Shown one piece after another: positions 33,612-45,883 of a DNA stretch of 64,000 bases; positions within the stretch are counted from its first letter, which is position 1, and the number at the start of each line of letters is the position of its first letter. A program made the translations under genes and the position numbers. This DNA is from Auriscalpium vulgare (Eukaryota; Basidiomycota; Agaricomycetes; Russulales; Auriscalpiaceae): the NCBI GenBank assembly GCA_019915015.1, contig JAHBBC010000021.1, positions 620,001 to 684,000 of the forward strand, written 5' to 3'. Under the pieces are notes generated by a model that saw only the letters and a program-made list of their open reading frames with translations, made no database searches and was not told where the DNA came from.

Positions 33612-35269
33612 TTACACCTGACGCCCAAGAGCAAGGGGTATCGAACTGATTGAGTCAGGAGGAATGACGCCGACTTCGGTGACCACGGCCGTGATGCTTG
33701 ACGGCGGTGTTAAATCGTACAGAGGGTTGAGAATTTCGAGGTTTGTCTGATTTTGGAGAGTCAAAGATCCCCGTGGTCGAGTGAGAGGGAATGAAGAAAA
33801 AAGGTCGCCGTTCGGGGCTGCGGAACATCTCAATTAGTGTACTAGTCTTGAGCAGTGCACGACCGCTGCCTACCAAGCTCATTCTTGGTGAAGCTGTCTA
33901 ACTGAACTCCTTCGGAGAACTTGTACGTCTCGCAGCACACGACAACGGGAACTGAATGCTGCTTGGCCATCATCGCCACAAGGGCGGTGCCGGCGCGTGA
34001 ATACACCGCGCCATTTGAATGTATCGAGTGTGCGCCGACGAATACTGTCGAGATCTCGGTGATGACGGATCCAAGAGCGGGGAGCAGGAGGTAGGTGCAA
34101 GGAATCGAAGCAGCGACGAGCACTGATAGGAGGCGCTTCCCTGCGGTTTTGTGAGCGTTGGGGACGTGTAGCATAAGACAGCGTTAGGTATTTTACCTTC
34201 GAGCATCGGCCGAGAATCCACTACATACACAGAAAACCGCGTGCCTTCCTCCCAGGCCTCCAGCAGCACATTTTCCACGACAGATGACCTGAAGTGCGGG
34301 TGAGATTGAGAGCCGAAAGATATCTTACTCAAGGCCTGACCTAGCGTAAGTCAAGATAACGTCTCCATCGTGTATCTTTTTCGTCGCGGTCTCTTGTATG
34401 ACTTGATCCGCAATGATGATCCGATCGCGAATGTAGTTGTCAATCTTGTGGCAGAGAGCGTCCTTTGCCTGTAAACGTAGTCAGTGCAGTGAGAATTTGT
34501 CCTGGACCAAATCACGTAAAGACTCACATCTTGCTCGGGTAGATCGATATCGGAGCCGCTGATCTCAAGTTTCAATTGTCGGATCGCGCTGCCCATCGTG
34601 ACGGCCATCGGTCGAGCGGAGACGAGATGGCTGATCTGCACCGAGAGATGGGTGTTGAGATGTCGCGTGAGCGTGTTATGTGTGGGGGTTGTATAGTCTT
34701 GTATAACCTTTTCGCAATGGTCAAGCTGCGATACGGTGCTAGATATGTCTACTCACCTGCTTGAAGACGGACAGAGTGGCGATGCAACGTGCATTGGCTC
34801 CCGATACCTTGAATTCGGCGAACATAAGACCTAAGTGGACAATTGCCGGGTGCACATCCCCCTTGGCATGCGCCACGGTCCGCTGGAGGGCGAAATGCGA
34901 GAATATGCGTAGTCCCCGCGATCGTACCACCGCATCTTCCGCCACAGACTTTGCGTCCTTCGCGCCTTTACCGGTGGTAGCACCGGCAGGAGCCGTGCCC
35001 CGCGCCTGAGAGCCTCTCTTCGGTGCAGGGGATGCCGGAGTCGGAGGCTGGGACGGTCTGCTCGCCCCAGGTTTTGCATTGACTGGTGGCAGTGGGGCGG
35101 CAGTTTTTCCAGTAGCTTTCGCAGCGCGCTGGCGCTCCTGTAACTCGCGCCGTTCCGCCTTCGTCATTTGCTTCTGGGATTTATTCGCCGAGGACGATGG
35201 ATCGGCGGGAGCGCGAGACGGGCCCGGCGCATGACTGGGAGGTTTGGACAACGAAGACTCAGGAGGCAT
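33612..35269 (-). CDS. GCD2: Translation initiation factor eIF2B subunit delta (Gcd2)
   Basis: Regulatory subunit of eIF2B, the GDP-GTP exchange factor for eIF2 and the target of stress control of translation. The N-terminus is a Lys/Ala/Pro-rich extension (KSQKQMTKAERRELQERQRA). The Rossmann-like C-terminal domain is clear: MGSAIRQLKLEI, DNYIRDRIIIADQVIQETA, DGDVILTYARSSVVENVLLEA, FSVYVVDSRPMLEGKRLL, ITEISTVFVGAHSIHSNGAVYSRAGTALVAM, VPVVVCCETYKFSE, NLEILNPLYDLTPPSSITAVVTE. Introns are short and phase-consistent. The gene diverges from RAT1 232 bp away. Confidence 0.95.
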
Positions 35270-35501
35270 GGTAGATGAACGCTATCGAGAAAATATCGAG
35301 GATGTCGAGACGAGGTGAGAAGGGACATGGACAATTGGCCGTGAAGATTCCAAGTTTCCGAGTCACTTCAAGCCTGCGGGCCTCCCGCTTACGTCATCGC
35401 ATGCGCACGCAGCAGACGTGCGAGTTCCGCGCCGGCGTGCTCTTCCTTGCGTAGCCCACTGCCACCATTTCCCGGCAAATCGACATCTACGACTATATGT
35501 C

Positions 35502-38500
35502 ATGGTCAGTTACCTTCTCTATATCCCTCATCAACGCATAACATGTTCTGCAGGGTGTTCCGGCGCTGTTCCGATGGTTGAGCAAGAAGTATCCCAAAAT
35601 CAGTGAGTGTATGCGTCCACGCCTGGTGTGCACGGTCTGACGCTTTCCTATAGTCTTACCCGTAGCCGAAGAGGAGGACAAGACTGTCGAAGGCGACAAC
35701 GGCACCGAAGTCACCGTGCCCATCGACATGTCGGGCCCCAATCCCAATGACGAGGAGTTCGACAACCTGTATCTGGACATGAACGGTATCGTGAGTGCTC
35801 GCTGTTCTTACACCGCCGCTGAAAACTCTGAAGAATGTCATAGGTTCACCCCTGTACTCATCCGGAAGGCAAGGTGCGACCCCGAATGTCCTAGCTGACT
35901 CGCTCCCAACTCACCTAGTTGCACAGCCCGCCCCGGAAACAGAGGAAGAGATGATGGTGGAGATATTCAAATACACAGAAAGGGTCGTCAACATGGTTAG
36001 GCCTCGCAAGTTGCTCTTCATGGCCATTGGTACGCGGCAGTTGCACCCGATTTCGCGTTTTGTCTCCAACGTATATTGCAGATGGAGTCGCTCCTCGTGC
36101 AAAGATGAATCAACAAAGGTCAAGGCGCTTCCGTTCGGCCCAGGAGGCCAAGGAAAAAGAGGAAGCACATCAAGAATCTGTAGCTCTCTGGGAAGGCGAG
36201 TTCGCCTTTCGTTGCCACGTGGGAGAGTTAGCTCATGTACAGGCAGCCATGGGTAAGACTATCAGTGACGAGGACAAGAACAAAAAGGCCTGGGACTCTA
36301 ACGCCATTACTCCTGGTACCCCTTTCATGGACCTCCTTGCTACGTCGTTGCGTTACTGGGTGGTCAAGAAGGCGAACACTGACCCTGGCTGGAAACAGGT
36401 ATGGAATCCTACATAAGGCTCGATCGTCCATTTTGAATGTCATTCGATAGCTGGAAGTCATCATCTCTGACGCCTCTGTACCCGGAGAGGGAGAGCACAA
36501 GATCATGGATTACATTCGTCGGCAGCGTGCAAATACAGGTCATGACCCGAACACCCACCACGTAATCTATGGCCTGGTATGTCGCCCATCCTTCAGTTTT
36601 GTCCAGCTGACGCTCAATGAATCAATCAGGATGCTGACCTCATCATGCTCGCGCTGGCCACTCATGAGCCTCACTTTAGGGTTCTGCGGGAAGATGTTTT
36701 CTCCCAGTCCAACTCCACCGCTTGTCGCAAATGCGGAAGGGAAGGGCATTATGCTGCACAATGTACAGCTGCAGAGTCAGACATACAGAAACCCGCGTCC
36801 AACGAGAAGAAGCCATTCATATTCCTCGACGTCAGCGTCCTGCGAGAGTATCTCGAGCATGAGCTTAATGTCACCAATGCCCCTTTCCCGTTCAGCCTAG
36901 AGATGGCCATAGACGACTGGGTGCTCTTGATCTTCTTCGTTGGCAATGACTTCTTACCACACCTGCCATCTCTTGAGATTCGCGAAGGCGCCATCGATAC
37001 CTTGCTCAAAATCTGGAAAGACGAGCTGCCGAGAATGGGTGGCTACGTCACCAACCACGGCGAGCTCGTTCTACCTCGTGCTCAGATCATCCTCGAGGGT
37101 CTTGCGAGGCGCGAGGATGATATTTTTCGTCGACGTCGTGAAGGTGAGTTGCATACGCGAGCTGGATGGATCATGCTTCGACTGACTGCGCTTCCGCAGG
37201 TGAGGAGCGTCAGCAACAGAATAATGCCAAACGTCGCAAAGTCGATACCAAAACCTTTGGAGTCGCTACGTCTGGTCCCTCTGCGAGCTTGCAGTTAACT
37301 GCTGAACCTATGGCAAGCCGTCTGTCCACCAACTTCGCTGCCAAAGCGGACTCCATCGGTCTCGGAGGCGTCAAAGACGATGACGCGGTGCGGAGTGGCA
37401 CGGCAGCCACACATGCGCTTGCTGGGTCAAATCGGGATGTCGTTGCCAATCGCGCAGCAATACGTATGGCCAATCTCAGCGCCGCTGAGACGTTGAAGGC
37501 CGAGATGGCGAGCTTGGTGCCCGTAGGGGCCAAAGCTGCTCTTCCTCCCAAACCAACCTTCACTGTCGCTGCATCTAGCCCAACGGTCGAGTCCGTAGAA
37601 AGAGAGACTCCGCCGGGATTGGCGGGGAAAGCTGTAGATGAGATTGATGCAGAGGCCGGCTTGGAAACGAGGACGAACGGCGACGTCGACGGATCACGGA
37701 TGGATGTGGACCCTCCACCTCATGCATCATCATTGCCAGCAAAGCGAACAATTGACGAGGTGGAGGATGAATCAGTTGAGGAAACACTATTCCGGGACGA
37801 AGAGGATGATGAAGGGGAGGCTCAGCCGCCGCCGCCGCCGCCGAAGATCAAGGCACTGAAGGTGAACCCCGACGGTACCGTGGACCAAGAAGACACCGTT
37901 CGGTAAGATCAGAGCTTTGGACGAAGACTTTATGTTTATCTCGACTTGTAGGTTATGGGAGCCAGGTTACCGGGATCGATACTATGCCCAGAAGTTCCCT
38001 TTGGAGGCCAACGACGTTGGATTTAAGAAAAGGTTAGTAGTGCTTCCTCAGTTGGGGAGGAACAAGCTGATGCTATGCATAGGATTACAACACATTACGT
38101 TGAGGGCCTGGCGTGGGTCCTGGCGTATTATTATCAAGGGGTGCGTTCTCTTGCATTCTCGCGTCTCACTGTTTGTGTTCAAGCATGTCGTCCAGACACC
38201 ATCTTGGCAGTGGTACTATCCATTCCATTTTGCACCCTTCGCCGCCGATTTTGAGGAAGTCAGCAAAATGAATGTTGAGTTTGAGCTGGGACAACCTTTC
38301 CAGCCGTTTGAGCAACTGATGGGTGTCTTCCCGGCAGCAAGGCACGTGTCATCGTTCCCCTGACTTTATCGTCCTGTCTGACCCATGCATTAGTCGGCAG
38401 CATATACCGACAGCATTCCACTCGCTTATGACGATGGAAGACTCTCCCATTATTGACTTCTACCCCTCTGAGTTCGACATTGATATGAACGGCAAACGAA

Positions 38501-39581
38501 TGGCCTGGCAAGGCGTCGCACTCCTGCCATTTATAGATCCGAAGCGTCTCTTGGACGCAATGGCTACAGGATATCCTCACATAACTGAAGAAGAGGTACG
38601 TCGTAATAAGTGGGGCAATAATGTCCTCTTTACGTCGGAGGAGCATTCCCTCTATCCCTCCCTGGAGGCTTTGTACGGCAAGAAGAAAAAGCAAGAAGTA
38701 AGCATGATTTTTGAATATTGCCCTCAGTTCTGTTGTTGACGCATTCTCAGCCTGTCCCTCTGGATCCAACGTCCAGCAGAGGCATCAGTGGAAGTGTCCT
38801 TCCGAATCCAGACTGCATTCCAGGCTCCACCTACACAAGCCCTTTGGACGGCTTGCCCGATATTCCCAACGACCGGTCCCTCTCGGCTCTTTACTTTTTT
38901 CCCCAGCAGGTAACTCCACATCGCTCTGTTCTCCTGCCGGGTGTGCGTCGGGCGATGCGCACTTTGAATGCGCAGGATCTTCAGAGCGTTCATCGAGGAG
39001 ATCGACGCGGTGGCCACTCAGGGTATGATCGTGCGGCTGGGCATTCAGCCGCCGCCGGCCAAACATATTACGGCTCTAATTCGACGTTTTCGAACGGCGG
39101 AGGCCGTGGTGGCAGCGAATGGTCTCGGGGTCCCTCACATCAACAAACCCAAGCATATACATCGTATAATGGCCGGCCTCCGCAACAGCAGTACCAGCAG
39201 CACTACCAAGGAGGATACGGAGGGCACAATTCGGGAGGATATGGTTCTGGGAACCGGCCTCAACAGTACAACGGTTACAATGGTCAGAATCATTCTGATG
39301 CGCGCGGTGGCCGACCATCGCGCGGCGGCGGATACGGAGGGGCCTCTGTACCATCTAATGGTCGTGGAGGATACTCCGCCGGACCGCCTTCAGCTGGAGG
39401 AAGTTATGGCGGCGGCGGCGGCGGCTATGGACGTGGAGCAGGCGGTGGCTACCACAATGGCAACGTTCCGGTATACTCCAGCAACTCGTATTCTAATGGC
39501 TACGACGGCGGCTACAATGCAGCTCGTGGTGGCTACAACAGCGGCCCACCCCGGGGAAGAGGTCGGGGTCGAGGATATTGA
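35502..39581 (+). CDS. RAT1: Nuclear 5'-3' exoribonuclease Rat1/Xrn2
   Basis: The nuclear 5'-3' exoribonuclease for rRNA and snoRNA trimming and transcription termination. Exon 1 holds only the ATG (35502-35504); after a 52 nt intron comes [16 protein letters not shown], invariant for XRN proteins. Catalytic and structural blocks follow: [94 protein letters not shown] (a CCHC zinc knuckle), [20 protein letters not shown]. The Rat1-specific end has [19 protein letters not shown] and [10 protein letters not shown]. The C-terminus is a long Gly/Tyr/Arg tail with RGRGRGRGY, an RNA-binding type of sequence. About a dozen short introns are present. Confidence 0.96.
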
Positions 39582-39809
39582 TACACTTTCATCGCCCATC
39601 GCATCTGTAATTCCGGTTATACGCCATACACTACGACCTGTCTCACTCGATAGTAGTATCAGAAATGTCGACACATTTGTCTGTGGACATGCCTTCCTTC
39701 CTGTCTTGTGGAAATCAAGTCTCGTAGATAAATAGTTACGGTATCTGTTCCGATGTACAGTCATGCGAATATCCGATATTCATACAGGAATTGTCGATGG
39801 CACTCTCCC

Positions 39810-41938
39810 TCAGTACTGTGGACCAAGGCCTCCCTCACGAGGGGCAATGCAAGTAACATAGATGGCATAGGTCCTCTCACGCTCGCGCGCCTTCCTCTTC
39901 GCCTTCTTCTCCTTGCGCCTGCGCTTCTTCTCAGCCTTCTTCTCAGCCTTCCGCCTTTTGGCGTCGGCGGCAGCATAGGGATCCGTAGGGCGCCCGTAAG
40001 GCCCGTAAGGTCCAGCCCTGCCGTGCTTGTCGTCGCCAGACGAGTCCGACTCCGATGAAGACGGGGAAGAGCTGGATGAATCGTCGTCCGACTCATCGTA
40101 AGCGGGCAGGCGATGCTCGATAGATCCAGTTTGCGGGCCCGAGCGGCGCTCACGTCCCTTGAATAGGACGACCTCGACCCCCCGCTGCTGGAAGAATGAA
40201 TTGTTCCAGAGCTCGATAAGATCTGCAGTCATGTTCGAGCGTTTCGCCGCGCGAGTGGGGTCGGCGGTGGGCAGCTTTCCGGCCCACGCAAGAGCGAGAT
40301 CCTAAAGACCAATTGAGGGCGTGACGAACTCTCGGACTACGCAAACATACCTGCATGAATCGGATCCAGTCTTCATGATAGACGTCATGTGGAACGAGGA
40401 CCAAGGGCATCCTGGGCATGTTCTCGTAGAAAGCGTCCATGTCCTGGATCTTCATAGTCTCAAACCAAGTGTAGGACTGCGCAAGGTTTGGGGGGCGACT
40501 GAAGCCGTCCGGCGGGGGCAGCATCTGCTGCTGTTCGGCGGCATACGCTAGAGCGCCTCCGCCAATGTGGGGCGAGGGCGGCGCGCGACCTGGCACGGTC
40601 GCCTGCGGGAATCCCGGGCCCGCTCCAGGCATGGGAGACGCTGCCCGCGAGCGCGGCGGTCCATAAGGCATAGCACCAGGAATGGGAGACGCTGCCCGGG
40701 AGCGGGCGCCGTAGGGAATGGCTCCGGGGATGGGCGAGGCAGCGCGAGAGCGCGGAGGGCCGTAGGGCATACCCCCAGGGTTTGGGGACGGCGCGCGAGA
40801 ACGCGAGAGGATGGCTTGCTCAGCGGGGTAAACGCCCGGCACAGTCCCGGCGCCGTGGTAGGGCGAGGCGGCGCGCTGGTAAGGGTCTGTAGGATTGGCA
40901 TATGGACCTGCGGCACCGCTGTATGCGAGGCTTCCGGTGCCGGGGATGGGGGATGGCGGGAATGTCCCGGGAGGATTGTATGGGGACGGTGGGCGAGCAC
41001 CAACACCCGCTGCGGGATAACCGCCTTCCCCGTACGCGCTCCGGCGCCTGTTATCGTACCCGACGGAGGGCTTGCGTTGCCTCTCGTAGTCGCGTCGGCC
41101 GATCTCGACGTTGTCCATGCGACGTTCGATGTCCGCGACGGGGTTCGAGTAGGGACTGTATGGACCAGTAGCAGGCCCGTATCCGCTGCCCGTCGATCCC
41201 GCGACGGACGGCGCATAGTTACCACTCATCCTGCGGGCTTCCTCGCGAGCGCGGCGGTCCTCTTTCTCGCGATCAAGCCGCCTTCGTTCTTTTTCTATGC
41301 GCTTGGTTGCCTCCTTCTCTTCCTTTCTAAGACGGCGTTCCTCGTCCTTCTGCCTGCGAGGAGGATTAGCCCACTGGCTGGTGTGGGCAAAGGGTTATGA
41401 TCCTACCATTCCTTCAATGCACGTTCGTCCTTGTTCTGGTTACCTCGACTCCACGAGGCAGCGAAGTCCTAATCGATGGCCAGTCACAGTGTATGGGTGA
41501 GTAGGTATACGGGGCAAAGGGGCTTGGGCACGTACGGCGTTAGCAGGCTGTGCACCTGTGGGGAGGACGCTGGTGGCTTCAGCGGGGATCCACTGGATAC
41601 CGCTCACAACGCCAGACGCAGTCTGATAGCTGCCGTTGGGGTGAGGATGAGGGGAGAGCGATGTTCACATGGATCACGTACCTCACGGGGACTGCTCTGT
41701 GAGATGAATGAGGGAGATGAAGCGGTCAGTTGCACCCGCGATGAAGACAACATCGCGGCACTCACTTGAATGGATGGTATGTCACTCTGCCGTCTGGACT
41801 CGTCGAGGTCGTGTAGGTTATCGTGCCCGGGGCTATCTGACCGCTACCAGGCGCACCAAGAGGCTGCGGCTGCATGGACGGGCTAGCCATTGGACTGCTG
41901 GGGTACATCTGGCCAGGGCTCGCACCGTAGATCGACAT
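39810..41938 (-). CDS. Unknown Ser/Pro/Tyr-rich protein with RSRAASP repeats
   Basis: I recognise no named family. Reading leftwards from the ATG at 41938: MSIYGASPGQMYPSSPMASP, then GTITYTTSTSPDGRVTYHPFK, SGVVSGIQWIPAEATSVLP, FAASWSRGNQNKDERALKEW, a Lys/Arg/Glu helix (RIEKERRRLDREKEDRRARE), a Pro/Tyr-rich region with repeated RSRAASPIPGA(I/M)PYG, and then a folded-looking block: YTWFETMKIQDMDAFYENMP, PLVLVPHDVYHEDWIRFMQ, LALAWAGKLPTAD, LIELWNNSFFQQRGVEVVLF. An acidic Ser stretch and a very basic KKAEKKRRRKEKKAKRK end the protein. The alternation of disordered and conserved blocks suggests a scaffold. The internal introns are tentative. Confidence 0.75.
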
Positions 41939-42208
41939 GGCTGTCTGTCGCGCCGTCGCAGTGAAGCGTAAAAAGAGGCTTCAAGGACGAGGAAAGAACA
42001 AAGAGGTTGCAGCGCGCAGCGACAGGGTATATAAAGGCTGCCTCGTGTAGATGGAAGCCGCGATATGTCCCATACGGCTCGGAGATGGCAATCGCTTCCG
42101 ATCAGCATGCACCAGGCACTCAGCAGAGCAATATACTTAGTGCAGAACAATTAATACGTGACAAACATAGCGTATATACACCGCGAAAGCTCGAATCTCG
42201 CCAAGTAC

Positions 42209-43079
42209 TCATGTGAACCTCCACCAGAGCAGAATAATGATGAGGAGTACGATAGCTCCCAGCGGCGCGTATTGTCGAAGCATGGCCTGGAAATTGATAT
42301 TCCGCGCCGCTTTACGGTACTTTTCTGACTCTGACCGAAGAGAGCTCGAGAGGTGCGACATCCCTATTTACAAGAACAGTCAGAGAGCACGCGACACGAA
42401 CAGGGAGGAGCACGCACGGTCTAGCGAATCACCCCGCCACAGGAGTTCCTCCATGTTTTTCGTCATAATCCTTGTGACATCCTGGAGGTCGTCATTGAGC
42501 CTATCCAGGCCCGTGCTGCTGCCTGCTGCATTTGCTGTCCGTGTGTCCTGGTACAGTCGCGCGGTCTTCGACATGAATGTATCTTGAACGGCATCTCAGC
42601 AGACGTCTTGGCGCAGAATGACACGACGTACCGAATCCGACGAACGCGTAAGGACGGCGCGCAGACTCCACTTTGGGGCCATATGATGTTGCGAACTCTT
42701 TGGACAGTTCGTCAAGGTAAGAGAAGGCCAGCTTCCGAGGGTATGACTTGTCCGCAATGGTCAAATAGACGACATTGTCTGCTATAAGGTAGCTAAACGC
42801 CGGCAGGTCAGAGGTGATGGAAGAGGTGGACGTGGTCGCGTACTGATGGGTGAATGCCCCACTTTCAATAGAAAGACGAGGCTCTGAGTTGGTCGTTATG
42901 CGTCGAAATAGCAGTTTAGCTTGCTGCTTGGGCTCCTGGAGCACCTGCTCTGTCTGGCGGGCTGTTAGAACGTCTACAAAGGGCTAGAAGAGTCAAGGTG
43001 GAGGCACCTGTTCGTCGTCGACACTGGCTGCGAGCGGAAGGGCGTCCGATGCGCGAACTACGATGGTGGAACGGACCAT
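42209..43079 (-). CDS. SEC22: R-SNARE Sec22
   Basis: A vesicle SNARE for traffic between ER and Golgi. The start MVRSTIVVRASDALPLAASVDDEQ opens the longin domain, continued by FRRITTNSEPRLSIESG, FSYLIADNVVYLTIADKSYPRKLAFSYLDEL and FATSYGPKVESARRPYAFVGF. The SNARE helix follows: DTRTANAAGSSTGLDRLNDDL, VTRIMTKNMEELLWRG with the central Arg (VTRIM), then MSHLSSSLRSESEKYRKAAR. A single C-terminal membrane anchor (APLGAIVLLIILLWWRF) ends the protein. Five or so introns keep phase. It diverges from MPO1, another ER membrane gene, 145 bp away. Confidence 0.95.
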
Positions 43080-43224
43080 GGGTTGCTAGAGCGATAGAGT
43101 AAGGAGTAGACAAGCCGAGCAGGATGTCCTAGTCGACGTGGACAGACGAGCGTGGCCGGACCCCGAACACCACGCCGAACCACTGGCAGCGGCAACTCCA
43201 AGGACCGGGTCTGCATCCTCCACC

Positions 43225-44054
43225 ATGTCCATGTCCGTTTCTGCCTTTGACGTCAGAAAGCAGGTCAGTCCGACCCATCCCTAGCTGCCTTTTCACTTCA
43301 TCCTTGTTTAGCTGGCTTTCTACGGAGCCTACCACTCCAATGCCACAAACATATTGATCCACGTCGTCTTCGTCCCGGTCATCATATGGTGCGTCATACG
43401 GAGATGAGATACCAGCAAAACATGCTTACAGCCTCTCGAGGACATCCAAGGTCCTCATAGCAGACATTCCGGTGCCATCATTTGTGCCCGCAGTTCATTA
43501 CACCTTCAGCGACTACCTCGCCTTCGATTTGAACTGGTCTGCCATATTTGCTGCGATATACTTGGCCTACTACTATATCCTTGAGCCTACTGCTGCTGTC
43601 AGCCCATCCGCTTCATCCACTTATGTGCTTCCAGACTGATCCTATTGTAGGCCCTGTACACCCCGCAGTGGGTGCTGTCCACCTTGACCGCTGCGGCCTT
43701 CACCAGGGCCGACAATCACGTGAAGATCGCATGTGTTGTGAATGGTCTCTCGTGGATCGCTCAGTTTGTAGGGCATGGCGTTGCGGAGGGCCGTGCGCCT
43801 GCTCTCTTGGACAACCTTCTCGGCGGTGCGCCTCTGTCATTTCAATGTCGTCAATTCGGATGCTGACCCTGAGTTCTGCGTCATCGTTAGCCGTCGTGTT
43901 GGCTCCGTTCTTCGTTCATCTGGAGATCCTGTTCACCTTGGGCTTCAGGCCCGAGATGCATAAGCAGCTCAAGAATGATGTTGGCGTAGAGCTTGCACGC
44001 ATCAAAAAGATTGAGGGTGACAAGAAGAGAGCCGCGCAGCGGAAGGTGACCTAG
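43225..44054 (+). CDS. MPO1: Mpo1-like 2-hydroxy fatty acid dioxygenase (DUF962)
   Basis: A homolog of yeast Mpo1 (YGL010w, DUF962), an ER membrane Fe(II) dioxygenase that shortens 2-hydroxy fatty acids from phytosphingosine breakdown. Conserved pieces: FDVRKQLAFYGAYHSNATNILIHVVFVPVIIW with the first metal-binding His region, VPAVHYTFSDYLAF, YLAYYYILEPTAAA, WIAQFVGHGVAEGRAPALLDNLLG with the second His/Glu cluster, and VVLAPFFVHLEILFTLGFRPEM. Several membrane segments are evident. A basic C-terminal helix (IEGDKKRAAQRKVT) follows. Introns were set by these motifs; the ATG at 43225 was preferred to the next in-frame ATG two codons later. Confidence 0.92.
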
Positions 44055-44235
44055 GCGTGCTTCTAGTTATTGGTCTCGAGGGCCCTACTTTCGTGGTCTT
44101 CACAACGAGCTGCATAGGCAGCGACTTATGCCCTATCATCATTTTTTTGGTCATCACGAATCAATTGTCAGTATCTATCTATCGTCACTGCCTCTAAGAC
44201 ATCTCAGCATTGTTCCGTCGTCGCGCAGCACTTTT

Positions 44236-45647
44236 TCAAACGAGGCTGCGGGGCGGTGGAAGAACTGGTTCGCCAAGCGGAGTCACGTAGGACGAGGTCA
44301 ATCCGCCGTCGACCTTCAAATCGCCTCCCTGCAAGAGATCATGAGCACTTTCGGCGGCAAATTTTATGCATCTTGTACGTACCGTCATGTAGCTGCTCTC
44401 ATCCGTCGCCACTGTGTGCATGGGTTAGAAATAATTAAGTGGTCATTTTACAAGGAGCAACGCACGGAATAGGGCAGCTTTCGCGACCTCTACGGCTTCG
44501 CCGAATCGGCCCATAGGGAGGTGAACAAGGCGACGGTCCCGCTTCTCCGGGGTATTTAGGAAGTCCATGAGTAAAGCTGATGAAGACGGTGGATCTCAGT
44601 GCGTGGAACGCCGTCTAGACTTCCACTTACGTGTCTTCAAGGGGCCGCTGAACAAAACTGTAAGAACCATGATACAATTCATATGAATCAACCTACGGGC
44701 TGATGGTGTTGACGCGAATGCCTTCACGAGCATGGACCATGGCTAATTCGCGAGACATCGACAAAACGGCGCCCTTGGGCAAGCATTGGTCATCTGCACC
44801 ATATTTCAGGTACTATAGAATGCCCGTACCTTCGACGCGGTATCTGATTTAGGAAGCCAGGTCAGGACACGAACTGTAGAATCGCTGCCAAAGGACGCGT
44901 ACAGGCAAGCTGCGGCGTCGCGGCGCCCATAGATGCGACAAAGCTCGCAGTGTTGATAATACTTCCACCGGTGTGGAGGCCCTTGGCTTCATCTGTGGGA
45001 TTGTTCCGCATAGCGAGGATGGCATATTTGCTGCCCCACCACACGCCCTTCACATTGATCTGCATTGTCAAATCCCATATCTTTTCCTCGGTATTCAGGG
45101 CATTGTCATCGGCAGGATGCATAATCCCTACGGTGGCTATTTAGATGGCCGGCATACATCACGGAGGACAGCAAAAAGGCCCGAACCTGCGTTATTGAAC
45201 TAGAATTGATAGAGCAATTAAATCACGGTGGTAGGTGAGCTTGAGCGAGCTGGATATCTCTCACTATGACATCGAGGCGGCCAAATGCATTGACAGCGGC
45301 ATCGACTGCGCTTTTGACCTCGTCCTCCTTGCCAACATCAGCCTTGACGGCGACGGCTTTGACGTTGGGGTACTTTTGTGCGATGATCGCGGCAGTCTTC
45401 TCTGCTGCAGCTAGGTTGACGTCGACGAGGAGCACATTTGAGCCCTCCTGGGCAAACAGGATGCTGGACTCCAGGCCAATCCCTCTGATCCATCGATCAG
45501 CGACTCCCTCCGTGACCTGCACGCGACACCTGGGGCACTCACGAGCCAGCGCCAGTGATAAGGGCAGACTGCATGTGGAGTTCCATGACACGGTGATTGC
45601 AGGCAAAAAATCATAGGGCTTGCCTTGTGTTGAAGACGGCCAGACAT
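44236..45647 (-). CDS. Short-chain dehydrogenase with microexons and a GC-AG intron
   Basis: A classical SDR, probably an NAD(P)-dependent alcohol or sugar dehydrogenase. Eleven exons keep phase. Exon 1 (45647-45624, MSGRLQHK) ends at a GC donor (gcaagc); exon 2 (45568-45543) carries ALITGAGS, completed as GIGLE, the cofactor loop. FNNAG lies on a 13 nt exon (45199-45187) and (Y)TASK, the catalytic Tyr-Lys motif, on a 14 nt exon (44843-44830). Other blocks are NVLLVDVNLAAAEK, QINVKGVWWGSKYAI, GGSIINTASFVASMG, REGIRVNTISPGPLKTPLL, MGRFGEAVEVAKAALF and GGDLKVDGGLTSSYV. All expected catalytic residues are present. The start lies 236 bp from a divergent sugar transporter, hinting at linked metabolism. 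Confidence 0.9.
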
Positions 45648-45883
45648 GATGAGGTTTGGACAATGGAAGGAGGAAGGAGGAATGTGTCCTTGGCTCAGAT
45701 AAGATAAGCGTTACCATTGCCAGCCGCGCGCCGGGCCACCCGCTTATACTAATACCTGGACCTGACTGGACAATGTCTCAGCCTCTCTTTCTCTCTCCTC
45801 CACCTCGGTTGACCCGAGGCATACAGTACTCCTTGAGAACGCAGCACGCTGCTCACCCACACCGTTCTCTCTTCGTCCCCATC

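Noticed and set aside
33842..34174. Separate small gene inside the eIF2B-delta locus
   Set aside because: The frame VVDSRPMLEGKRLLSVLVAA and the GAHSIHSNG block belong to the eIF2B domain and join its other exons in phase.
38968..39735. 255-codon plus-strand frame overlapping the RAT1 C-terminus
   Set aside because: It is an out-of-frame shadow of the Gly/Tyr-rich RAT1 tail, whose frame ends in RGRGRGRGY and fits the family.
45773..45883. Upstream in-frame ATG as the transporter start
   Set aside because: The extra 37 residues are Ser/Pro/His-rich without family similarity; the ATG at 45884 gives the usual short cytosolic start before helix 1. It is not excluded.
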